Of a stretch of 64,000 nt of DNA, positions 13,688 to 22,913 are shown piece by piece. The translations under genes and the position numbers were made by a program. The notes below the pieces were generated by a model. That model was not told where the DNA came from. It did not search any database and saw only the letters and a list, made by a program, of their open reading frames with translations. This DNA comes from Arthrinium phaeospermum. Taxonomy: Eukaryota; Ascomycota; Sordariomycetes; Amphisphaeriales; Apiosporaceae. Where the stretch lies: contig QYRS01000001.1 of assembly GCA_006503535.1 (NCBI GenBank), positions 744,001-808,000 of the forward strand, given 5' to 3'. Each line of letters begins with the position of its first letter. Position 1 is the first letter of the stretch.

Positions 13688-14326
13688 ATGCAATTAATTC
13701 AAAACCTCTCCAAGGTCCTCGTGGCCGGTCTGTTGGCTACCTTTGCAGTTGCAGAACTGACCAAGGCTCCCCGGTAGGGTTCTTGTTGTTGTCGTGGGTA
13801 ACATGTGCTAACCCTGAGGCACCTAATCAGAGGCTCCAGCGACGTCAACATCAGAGACAGTGTTCTGACCAAACGGCGCCGCGAGACCGTCGGCCAAGGC
13901 AAGATCAAAAGCGTGGGCCCCAGCGATGAGCTCTACACCTCTGGGTTGGCTACCTGCATCGGCATGGCCGCGATAGGCACGCCCGACGATGAAATCAATA
14001 TCGACAAGATCCTGGCACACGTCAGCGCCTCGTGGGAGTTCGGCTACATCGCGCAGTTTGGTATATGGGAGCGAGCCGTCAGGGACTCCAGGATGACGGA
14101 CCTCAGCATCTATATCAGCGTCCCCCGGGAGGATGTCCAGCCGCTGGCCTGCACAGCCATGGGGGACATGATCAAGTGGGCCAAGAAGACTTGCATGAAC
14201 CTTGGCGTCGGCTGTGCCACCCTCGAGCGCAAGAACGAAGATGTGGGAAAGTCTCCCCCATTCGGTACCGTCTTGATCGACTACGACTCGGAGGTTTTCA
14301 TGGAGGGGCGAATGGTTTCGTACTAA
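13688..14326 (+). CDS. Secreted protein, possible CheD/CNF-like fold
   Basis: Two exons: 13688-13773 and 13831-14326. The intron 13774-13830 has a GTAGGG donor, a GCTAACC branch and a TCAG acceptor. The product is 193 residues. Residues 1-22 form a signal peptide (hydrophobic core VLVAGLLATFAVA), and a KRRR tract near residue 42 is a likely Kex2 processing site. The mature part has four cysteines. The run LYTSGLATCIGMAAIG, then ILAHVSAS 21 residues after the Cys, resembles the Cys-His dyad layout of the CheD/CNF1 glutamine-deamidase fold (family knowledge; resemblance judged by eye). If correct, this is an exported deamidase-like protein. Otherwise it is an uncharacterised small secreted protein or effector candidate. 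Gene structure and secretion are well supported; the fold call is tentative. Confidence 0.72.
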
Positions 14327-14666
14327 GCAGGTCTCGCCTCCATGGAAACGGGCAGGCATGATTCATTGGTAAGCAGATTACGGCAACGCACGGTGCGCTG
14401 GATAGGGGGGTGCGGGGGCTCATGGCCGGGGGTCGGTGTTGGCCGCGGGGTGTTTTGTCACATGCAGGCCAAGATGACCCGGTGGTTGGTCCGGTCTGTT
14501 CGGAGCGACTACCTGCATCCTGGTTCCTCCGCCACCCTTGTTGAAGACTTTCTATCGTATGTTGCCTTTTATCTTTTACCCCTCGCCACCATCTCTTTTT
14601 AAGTAGAAACTTCCTGTCATACATAAACCTTTTCCTTCGGAAATCGGAGCTGCCCAACGCATTGCC
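14327..14666. other. Intergenic spacer and acyltransferase promoter
   Basis: 340 bp between the secreted-protein stop and the acyltransferase ATG. Nothing coding is visible. The last ~100 bases are T/C-rich, as usual just upstream of fungal start sites. Confidence 0.4.
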
Positions 14667-16073
14667 ATGGCCTGGAAACAGACAGATGTGAAGGGCGTGT
14701 ATTCCCGCCCGATGGGCGAGAATGAGTATTTCATCAAGCTCGTCGGCGATGCCGGGCCGCAATTGCCACAAGGACCCAAGCGCGAGCATTGGGCCATGAA
14801 TGCCATGGCCACGATTGCGCCCACGGGGTCCTTGGAGTCTTCCGACTTGGCGCCTCTGTTCCGACGCGCCTGGGCACACTTGCGATTCCAGCATCCGAGT
14901 CTCGCAGTCGAGGTGGCCCGGCCGCCCGACGACACCCGCTTGACCTATACTGTCCCTGCCGACGGAGCTGCCCTCGAGGCCTGGGTCGACGAGACCTTTA
15001 TCGTTGCCGCAGATGCCGGCTCCTCTGCCGATGTCATCTCGACTTTCGAGCCCTCGCCCTACGCTAAGCTGGTTTGGATCCCGCAGTCCGGCGAGCTACT
15101 GGGACATACCACGCACTGGCGCACCGATGGGGTCGGTCTGGGCCTTCTGCTGGTCGGCCTCCTCGCTCTCGCCTCCGGCCCCCCTCTAGCTGACCCGGCC
15201 TCGTTGGCTTGGGGAACGGAGATCGAGCGACTCGCACCATCTGTCGAGGAGGCCGCCGCGATGCCGACGGAATCGACGCCAGAGTTGAAGCAACGTGCCG
15301 CCGCCCTCGTCGGCACTTTTGCCCACGCCCTAGGCGCCATCGGGATCCCCTGCCTGGGCGACGCCGGGACGCCGCCGGCCGGGACGCGCAGCGCACTGCT
15401 CACGTTGGACGAGGAGGAGACCAAGAGAGCCACGGCGGCCTGCAGGCAGCTGGGCGTCAGCATGTCGGCGGCGGTGCACGCGAGCGTGGCGGGGGCCAAC
15501 TACGCCCTGGCCGACGAGGCGGACCGGGACAAGAAGAAGCACTACAGCAGCACCGTGCGCTTCGGGCTTCGGCCACACCTGTCGGCGCCCGCCGTCGCCG
15601 CCGGCCTGTATACGACGGGCTGGATGGCGCGGGTGGAGGCGGGCATGTCGTGGGCCGAGCGGGTGCGGAGCTACGCCGACGAGTATAATAAGGGCATCAC
15701 GCGCGACTTCATCGACGCCCACCGTGAGTACGCCGCCCAGCTGGGCGCCATGCTCCGCACCCTGAAGCCGGGCAGCGGGCCGTCCCCGAGCGACGTGGAT
15801 ATCAGCAACATGGGCGTTGTGGACAAGATGGTGCCGACCTTTTACGGCACGCCGCAGGCCGGCTTCGAGGTTAAGGCCGTCGGCGGCGGCGTCGAGATCC
15901 TGTCTCGGCAGGGTATCGTCTACGTCTGGACTTTCCGTGGCCAGCTGAACTTAAGCGTCAACTACAATGAAGCATACCATTCTGATGAACAAATGAGAAA
16001 GTTTGTCCGCACGGTCAGGCTGCAGCTCCTGGAAGGGCTATTCCCCGGGGAAAAGCATGGTGCGGCGGATTAG
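14667..16073 (+). CDS. CoA-dependent acyltransferase, TRI3-like
   Basis: Intronless 468-residue protein starting at GCCATGG. It carries the HxxxDG active-site motif of the chloramphenicol-acetyltransferase/condensation superfamily (H150-W-R-T-D154-G155). A later segment (LYTTGWMARVEAG) and the C-terminal SVNYNEAYHSDEQM fit the fungal 15-O-acetyltransferase (TRI3-like) branch, which acetylates trichothecenes and other secondary metabolites. The length matches the family. No terpene cyclase, PKS or NRPS lies within the window, so the acceptor substrate is unknown. It lies immediately left of a RIPed transposon. Codon use is strongly GC-biased and unaffected by RIP. Confidence 0.8.
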   Translation: MAWKQTDVKGVYSRPMGENEYFIKLVGDAGPQLPQGPKREHWAMNAMATIAPTGSLESSDLAPLFRRAWAHLRFQHPSLAVEVARPPDDTRLTYTVPADGAALEAWVDETFIVAADAGSSADVISTFEPSPYAKLVWIPQSGELLGHTTHWRTDGVGLGLLLVGLLALASGPPLADPASLAWGTEIERLAPSVEEAAAMPTESTPELKQRAAALVGTFAHALGAIGIPCLGDAGTPPAGTRSALLTLDEEETKRATAACRQLGVSMSAAVHASVAGANYALADEADRDKKKHYSSTVRFGLRPHLSAPAVAAGLYTTGWMARVEAGMSWAERVRSYADEYNKGITRDFIDAHREYAAQLGAMLRTLKPGSGPSPSDVDISNMGVVDKMVPTFYGTPQAGFEVKAVGGGVEILSRQGIVYVWTFRGQLNLSVNYNEAYHSDEQMRKFVRTVRLQLLEGLFPGEKHGAAD

Positions 16074-16326
16074 CTGCAACCAGGACCAACTCTCATAGTT
16101 TACAGTGTTTGTTCGATCGACTCTGGCATGTTAATCGAATGTGTCTCAAGGCTCAACTTTACCAACATGCTACCGCTTCCCGCTTCCCGCGTCCGGCCCG
16201 TGCTAGGTGTGATCCGTTCGCCTCGACCCATCTGTTCCATCATACGGGTTACATCGGGGCGTTCTCCGGTAGTGATACAAGAGGACAGGCAACTGAGCCG
16301 GTATCCGTAGGCACAGACCACCACTA

Positions 16327-17571
16327 AGATCAACCCCCAGGCTGCTGCCACACCCCGCAGTTGCCACCTTTTTAAAATACGACCTTTCCTTATAAAAAAG
16401 CGTATATAAAATCGAATAAAATTAATAAAATTAAAGTAATTTAAATATTAATAATATAACTGTTTTTATTATAAAAGAATTTAAAGTTTAATATTTAAAT
16501 AATTTTATTTAATTTAATACTTTATTTTTAAATTCTTTTTTAAAGAATTTAAATCTAGTTATTATGAACATTTTATAAAATAAAATTAAAAATAATTAAA
16601 ATGTTTATTAATATTAATATTAATTAGAAAATAGTTTATTTAATTTATAAAATTTAAAAGAAATTTATTTATTAAAAAATAAATTTATTTAAAATTTTAT
16701 TATATTAAAAACTATTTTTAAATAATAAATTCTAAAAAAATTCTTTAAATATAATATATATTTAAAATCCATTTTATATATTATAAGTTTTAATAAAAAA
16801 GATTAAAATATTTAATAAAGTTATTTAATATATAATTTTTTAAATTTAATATATAAATATAATATATAGAAATAAAATATAATACTTTTTTTTTAATTAA
16901 TTAAATAAATTATAATATTTTATAATAATATAATATATAACTTTAATAAATAATATAATTATATTATATTAAGACTTTATTATAAAAGTAATTTCCTTTA
17001 TTTTATAAAAAAATAAAATATTATTTTTATAGCTTTTTTTATTAAAAAAAAACATTTTAAAAAATATAATTTAATAAAGTATATATTTAATAAAATCTAT
17101 TATATAAAATATATAAATTTATAATAATAAATGTTATTTATAGAATATAAAAAGTATTTTATTTAATTTTATATTAATTAAAAAGATGTATTTAATATAA
17201 ATCTAATATTTAATTAAATAAATTAAAATATATTATATTTTTTATTTTATAATTAAATTTGTTATATTAAATAACGTTTTTAAAATTAAAAAATAAAATT
17301 GTTAATATATTTATTTAATATTTTAAAAAATAAAAATATAGATTTCTTATATACTTTTAAACTTTAATATAAACCGTAATTATTTAATTTAATTTTTAAA
17401 ATAATTATTAATTAAAACTTTATTTAAATCGCTTTTTTAATTAATTTATATTCAATTTATATCATTTTATTTAAAATTTATATTCTAAAATAAAAAGGTA
17501 GAGAAATCGGTGATTTAGGTGTAAAATGGGGTGGTAAGTGCGGGGGGTGGCAGCAGCCTGGGGGTTGATCT
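16327..17571. mobile_element. RIPed TIR transposon 1, TA target duplication
   Basis: A 1245-bp element bounded by inverted repeats of about 42 bp, 16327-16368 and 17530-17571, with about five mismatches. Both ends start AGATCAACCCCCAGGCTGC. It is flanked by TA on each side (16325-16326 and 17572-17573), the duplication made by Tc1/mariner and Fot1/Pogo transposases. The interior is AT-rich with almost no CpA and no open frame. The outer ~50 bp on each side keep normal composition. At this size it is either an internally deleted element or a MITE. Confidence 0.85.
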
Positions 17572-17573
17572 TA

Positions 17574-18395
17574 GTAGCCCTGAAATTCCTTGTTACAAGC
17601 ACTGAGCCAAGGGTCGTCGTAATAGGTACTAGTTTAAAGGTTGTTTTCGAGGAGACACCGAGACAAGAGGTCAGGCGGGCAGGAGTCACGTTCGGCGAAA
17701 TGATTTGCTCATATTTCCTTGGATGGGCCAGTAGTTCCAAATATACGCCACGCCGGGCCCGAATCGTCTGCAGCTACGCCGTGTTCCGGCGGTGTTTACT
17801 TATGCTATGCGGAGCCTGCCTGCCTATTTGTGCCCGCTGAATACAATACGGGCCCGGGCGTCTGGAAAACCTTATTGTTTCCGTCAACTTTTCGGTTTTG
17901 GATGCGGCTCGGGTATGCCGCCCTTGGGTTGCATTACAGGGGGTCGCCAAGCGTATCAAGTGGGCACTTCCAGGAGAAGGTGTCATTATCGGGACGTTGC
18001 AGGCGGTCATAGCCACCAGGGGCCGTCTGAACCGAAGCGAGAGCCGAAGTAAAATGCAACGCTGCCGCCGAAGTGGTCTCCAAAAAGAGGACTAGCGAGC
18101 TGACAGACGTTGGCGGCGCCAAGATACAAGATGTTTGCAACTTGAGACAGGGAGGTCTGGGCCGGCATCCAGAGGAAGGGAGGAAAAGAGGAAAGACGTT
18201 TGCTATAAATCACAGCTCCCTCGCTCCCATTGCCTAGTTTGTGTCTGGCCAGGCCGGTCCAGATCTTCAATTCCCACCAACTTGTTTTAGTATTTTCCTC
18301 ATCAATTCACCTGCCGGCAGGTCCTCTCTCGTGTCATCCCAACCATCTTACTTCAACCACCCATCAAGCAAAGGAAACCAAAGTCGCTATTCAAG
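17574..18395. other. Intergenic, upstream of small secreted gene
   Basis: About 820 bp of normal composition with no recognisable gene. Short frames on both strands have no protein-like content. The last part is C/T-rich, as in fungal leaders. Confidence 0.4.
18204..18210 (+). promoter_or_regulatory. Possible TATA box of small secreted gene
   Basis: TATAAAT, followed by a C/T-rich tract, about 190 bp upstream of the ATG at 18396. It is placed plausibly for a core promoter with a ~150-nt leader. No other evidence. Confidence 0.3.
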
Positions 18396-18860
18396 ATGAA
18401 GTTTCTTCCCATCGTCTTCTCCCTGTTCGCCGTGGGCGTCTTGTCGAAAAACGGGTAAGTTTCAGTATTTTGTTGGCCCTTCTCCCCTGATTACCGTACC
18501 TGCCGAAACTGACCAGAGGCAAACCCCGAATGCAGCTGCGGCTTTCCCGATGGCCCTACCTGTCAATCCGTCGGCACGGGCGCAAACGGCCTGGAACAGT
18601 TCGAAGACCCGGATGGCTGCTGCCTGCTGCCCCTCCGCTGCGGTAACATCGCCGGTGAGCGCTGCGAGCGTGTAGGAGACACTCCCAACAACGATCCCAA
18701 CGGGGCTTCCAACGGAGGGTTCGATTTCAGCCAAGGAGGTTCCAATGGAGGTCCCGACGGCCCTCCCGACGGCCCTCCCAGTGGCCCGCCCAACGGTCCT
18801 CCCGGTGGTGGGAAGCGAAATGGCCGCGTGAGGCGTACCACTCGTGGAACATGGGTTTGA
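18396..18860 (+). CDS. Small cysteine-rich secreted protein, knottin-like
   Basis: Two exons: 18396-18454 and 18536-18860. The intron has a GTAAGT donor, a CTGACC branch and a TGCAG acceptor. The product is 127 residues. Residues 1-17 form a signal peptide (FLPIVFSLFAVGVLS). The mature N-terminal half has exactly six cysteines spaced C-x7-C-x18-CC-x5-C-x7-C, which is the C-C-CC-C-C order of inhibitor-cystine-knot miniproteins. The second half is a low-complexity tail of Gly/Pro/Asn/Ser repeats (PDGPPSGPPNGPP-type) ending in a basic segment. Such proteins are candidate effectors or antimicrobial or wall-associated peptides. The family is not recognised by name, and whether the cystine knot forms is inference. 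Confidence 0.72.
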
Positions 18861-19245
18861 AGAGAAAGCAGTTAGCACGAAAACGGTCACACGGAGGTGT
18901 CGGCCAGATAGAGAGGCGAAGTAGGAAATACAAACAACGATGCTCGATACCTAGATGTATCTCTGAATTAACTATTATGTGGTCCCGATGACTGCCATAA
19001 AACTATTAATGAATTCCCCGTATTTCCCGTGGATCTTCTGGCCACCCTTCTCTTGTGGGGCTAACCTGTGCTGTGTAAATAGGGGTAAGGACGAGTTTCG
19101 GTCGCGAGAAGTCAAAGAGCTTCTCAACTACGATGCCCTTCAGCTGGAAGACAGCTCTTGAAGTCATGACGATGCAGACTACCAGGGGTGTATGCCAATC
19201 TTCCGCGTTCTCGTATCCCTCCCACTAGTGCTGTGATGAATAATT
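18861..19245. other. Convergent 3' region
   Basis: 385 bp between two convergent genes, with no coding signal. It presumably holds both 3' untranslated ends. Confidence 0.4.
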
Positions 19246-21252
19246 TCAGAGTGACTTTACAGACTCGTCCCTCTTCTGTCTCGCCTGGTCTCCCATACCA
19301 ATGGTAATTTCCGGGATGCAGGTGGGACTGGCCTTGGCCTTGGCCGTGGCCGTGGAGCGCATGTCGGCCATGATTGGCGTAAGTAAGATTCCCAGCAGGC
19401 ACATCATTGTTTTCGGGAGCATGATCGAATCCAGGATCTCCTCGAATGGGGTTGGACCCAGAGCTTTTCTTTCCTCGAGGGGAGGAACCTCCTGGGTCAT
19501 GAGATAGCACGCGATGCCAACAATGAGGAGGCCGGCGACGGAGGAATACACGATTGGCCGTACCGCCCATGATGCGGCAGTCCTCAGCAAACGAAGGCCT
19601 GGGGTGCACAGGTCGGTGGTCGAGGCCACGGCGAGAACCAGTAGGATGCCACCAAGGACGGTTCCTCGAGCCGGACATGCCGTCAAAAACATGGACAGAT
19701 AGCCCAATTGCCACTCCATGATAGCCAAACAGGCCACAGCGAGACAGGCCCGGGCCAGCGAGGATCGACTTGCAGCAAAGGCACGATAATCGGGGCACAC
19801 CTGCATGGCCAAGTGTAGTGCGGCTGAGACTTGAGCGACTCGGAGTATGTCGGTGATGCCGTATAACGTCAGAGTGACAAGCGCTCCATGGAGTGCCGCC
19901 GAGAGCCCGACGTGCATTTTCCGAGGTGCGGCCTTGGGCCTCCTACGATGGCCCAGGGGAGCGACGAGCTCGGCCAACGGTAGAGTCACGATGACTGACG
20001 CAACGAGCTTGCTGTCCAACGTGACGGGGAGGCCCAGGGAGCTGGCAAACAGGATGCTAACGCCAATTTCCAATGCATACTGTAGCCACGAGCCCCTGGG
20101 TCTACAGGTTGGACCGGATGGGCTTGCAGATGGCGGCCCAAGAACAAGCATCTCCTTCTCATCCTCACTAGCCGACGAGTCAACCAGGGTGTCCGAACTA
20201 TGGCCAGAAGAGCCGCCATCCGCACGCAGGGCTTTGGGCGACATGCTCGAGCCGTACTGTCGAGCCTTGAGGGGCCAGAGACGCGACATGACCTGAGACC
20301 TGCACAGCAAGATGGTTGCTACCGTCGCCACGGTGACACCCTTCTCCAGATCGGTATCCGGCCGTTGTGGGTGGCTTTGCTTTCGTAGCATCGAGTACAG
20401 AGTCACTGAGGATACGTACGTCGCGACTCGTGCCAGCCCGGCAAGACAGCTGCGCCGGGAGACGGTGAATCGGCCGAACAGAACATAATGGCTGGCTGGA
20501 CGGCTGGAGAGCGTGATGAAGCCCATCTTCCTAGCCCGTGCAAACGTGATGTAGAGCGTGTACACCAGGTAATAGATGGTGCCGGCCAGGTTGAGGGGGA
20601 TCTGGCGCACCACATACAGCGAGTAAACGACGCTCGGAACGCGCAGTCCCCCAAACCCCAGAACAAGGCCCCAGTCCGTGAGCTTCCGCAGCCGTCCGTT
20701 CCCTGCCAACTTCTGCAGCGGCGCGTCGACGCCCTTGCCCTTGAAGATGGCAAGCATGAAGTTGATTTTGGTGAAGACCTCGGTCACCAGCGCCATGTAC
20801 ATGACGTAGAGCTGCTGGGGCGGGTAGCCGAGGCGCAGGATGATGACGGCCGACACCAACGACCAGACGTGGTGTGCCATCAGGTCAGGCCTGTGCTGAG
20901 AGCCCGGGAGCTCGCCGAGCCAAGCGACGACCCGCGACGTCGTGCAGACTTTCTCGACGGTGGTGGCCCGCCACGGCGTCTCACCCATGATAGCTGCCGC
21001 CGTCCCATTGCCCTGGATCGCCGCCAGCGTGCAGGCAGGCACGCAGACGGCGAGCAGAAGCCAGCTGACGGTGAGATTGGATGAAAAGTAGAGGAGTTCC
21101 CGGTGGGTTTTCGATAATAGGTGGTCGTATAGCCCCGGGAATCGCTGCCGGATGCAGTGAACAACATAGTAAGAGGCCAAGTTGTAGCCCACGAAGCCCA
21201 GTATCAGAGGCGCGGCAGGTAGGAGCTCGCTGAGTAACTCTCTAGACGCCAT
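19246..21252 (-). CDS. TLC-domain membrane protein with extra membrane half
   Basis: Intronless. The first in-frame ATG is at 21252 (CACCATGGCG context), giving 668 residues. Residues ~15-260 form a TLC (TRAM-LAG1-CLN8) domain: several hydrophobic helices, the paired histidines of the LAG1 motif at 127-128 (DLMAHHVWS), and later helices such as the segment containing YYLVYTLYITFA. The family includes ceramide synthases and related ER lipid proteins. After a Ser/Asp/Glu-rich linker near residues 330-390, a second hydrophobic half with about six further helices continues to a polar tail. Typical TLC proteins end at ~300-450 residues, so this C-terminal half is unusual. Read-through of two fused genes is an alternative, but one unbroken frame argues for a real fusion. 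Confidence 0.75.
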   Translation of the reverse strand: MASRELLSELLPAAPLILGFVGYNLASYYVVHCIRQRFPGLYDHLLSKTHRELLYFSSNLTVSWLLLAVCVPACTLAAIQGNGTAAAIMGETPWRATTVEKVCTTSRVVAWLGELPGSQHRPDLMAHHVWSLVSAVIILRLGYPPQQLYVMYMALVTEVFTKINFMLAIFKGKGVDAPLQKLAGNGRLRKLTDWGLVLGFGGLRVPSVVYSLYVVRQIPLNLAGTIYYLVYTLYITFARARKMGFITLSSRPASHYVLFGRFTVSRRSCLAGLARVATYVSSVTLYSMLRKQSHPQRPDTDLEKGVTVATVATILLCRSQVMSRLWPLKARQYGSSMSPKALRADGGSSGHSSDTLVDSSASEDEKEMLVLGPPSASPSGPTCRPRGSWLQYALEIGVSILFASSLGLPVTLDSKLVASVIVTLPLAELVAPLGHRRRPKAAPRKMHVGLSAALHGALVTLTLYGITDILRVAQVSAALHLAMQVCPDYRAFAASRSSLARACLAVACLAIMEWQLGYLSMFLTACPARGTVLGGILLVLAVASTTDLCTPGLRLLRTAASWAVRPIVYSSVAGLLIVGIACYLMTQEVPPLEERKALGPTPFEEILDSIMLPKTMMCLLGILLTPIMADMRSTATAKAKASPTCIPEITIGMGDQARQKRDESVKSL

Positions 21253-22913
21253 GGTGGTGATTGTTCGGAGAAGCCGACGGTGTCGAGTGGACAAAGGGAT
21301 AAGATGTTCGTCTGGTGCCCATTACCATCGTGAAGCCTGCCATCCAGGTACTGTTTATATGCCATTTGATCGAACTGGCCCAACCAATCAATGCGAATGA
21401 AATTCCAACACGATTGGAAGTTCGATGAAGAGCAGATTAGCTCTGTATAGAACTGCGCAAGGGGCCTCGTGCCCAGCGAATGTAGAAATCCCATGCCATC
21501 CAGGTGTCATGAACCATGCATGTTTTGGAATACCTTGCGTGCTGTAGGCCGGTGCCGAATCGAGACGGCCTAATCATCGGTTCATGCAGACTGACCGCCA
21601 AGGTTGCAGCCTTGTGATAACCGGTGATAGAGGGGAATACTTGGATCAGCTGAGGCTGGTTTCTGCGCCTACCGGCGAGCAAGTATTGCGGCGAGAGTTT
21701 TGGTCCGGCTAGTTTCGAGTCGTTTCTGCCGCAACCAAATACTTCCTGCACTGGCGCGCGGTGGTTTTTTATCCGGACTAACAACGGCCTCTTCAATGGC
21801 ACCGAGACGATCGAGATAGGCCGCCACAAAGGTTAGACACCGTGAGCCTAGCCCGGTATCCTTTTTTTTTTTGTCCCTTATCTTTCGATTCGATGCGAGC
21901 GAAAGCAAGCTTCGCATGTAAAAGGCCGGCCTCGATCCCTCTCTCGTCTGCTTGAGCTGCAACACACACCATGCCCTGGTCCCGTATTGCGCCATCATCG
22001 TTCTCAAGCGTGTCTTCAACCCAAGTGCGCTGCGTCTATTCTGGTGGCATGAACTAGACCGAGTTCGGGGGCGTGATGGGCATATACAGACACCCATGCA
22101 CAATAACACCCCCCTGATTCCACTCATAGTCGTTCGCCACTGATGTGTAAGCAAATGTGGCTGCCTGCCCAGAGGTATACGGTGGCTTGCCACCCACTAG
22201 CTAGCGCCGAGTCCTGGATACCGAGTCCTGGATACCGCTTCCCCGTGACACCGGCTCAGCGTGGCTCGCTTCGGAGGTTTGCTGGCTCAAGTCGCCCAGC
22301 TGCCTCACCGACTCCGTGTCCACCGCCTCATCTTTGTGTTATATCATATTGAAATGGTCCTGTATGCATCATAGCTCACTAAACTCACGTGCTGTAGCTG
22401 TCTGATGTACCGGAGGCACAGGATTTCTTGCATTCTAAGAGGCCCGGTCATTTTCGCCATGACAGTTGCTGGCCTTAAGGCTGGGGTGGCTGGTCCCGTT
22501 AGCCTGGAGAAAGACTGCCATGGCAAGAACAACTTCCATAATCTTCCTGCCATTATCGTGTATCTCACAATAACTGTCTGCAAGCTGTCAACCGTCTCTC
22601 ATTTTTCGAGGATTGAATGCCTGATAGTGTCTGTGTTACCCCAGCTGCAGCCACAGTTTAGGACGCTCGTTCTTTTGGCCAATGAAGCTGGGCGACTCCC
22701 AATAAGCATGCATGGTAATATGATGGACATAGAGGGGCTGAAACAAACTTGCAGTGGCGGTGGCAAGCATGTGTGTCTATTATTGGGATGTAAGAAAGAA
22801 GAAAATAGCAGCATGGAGGGCTTACGCGTCAAAGATAGACTGGCAGCCACAAGACTTTGATCCGGTCGCTTTTCCTCTGTCTGCTTCCCCAAAATATCAA
22901 CCCATGTTGCAAA
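21253..22913. other. Intergenic region, 1.66 kb
   Basis: No gene recognised. A minus-strand frame at 21669-22193 shows no protein-like composition. A 15-bp unit GAGTCCTGGATACC is duplicated in tandem near 22208-22237. A T11 tract lies near 21862. Confidence 0.4.

Noticed and set aside
21669..22193. 174-codon minus-strand frame
   Set aside because: Begins in low-information sequence, has no family-like block, and lacks a supported splice structure.
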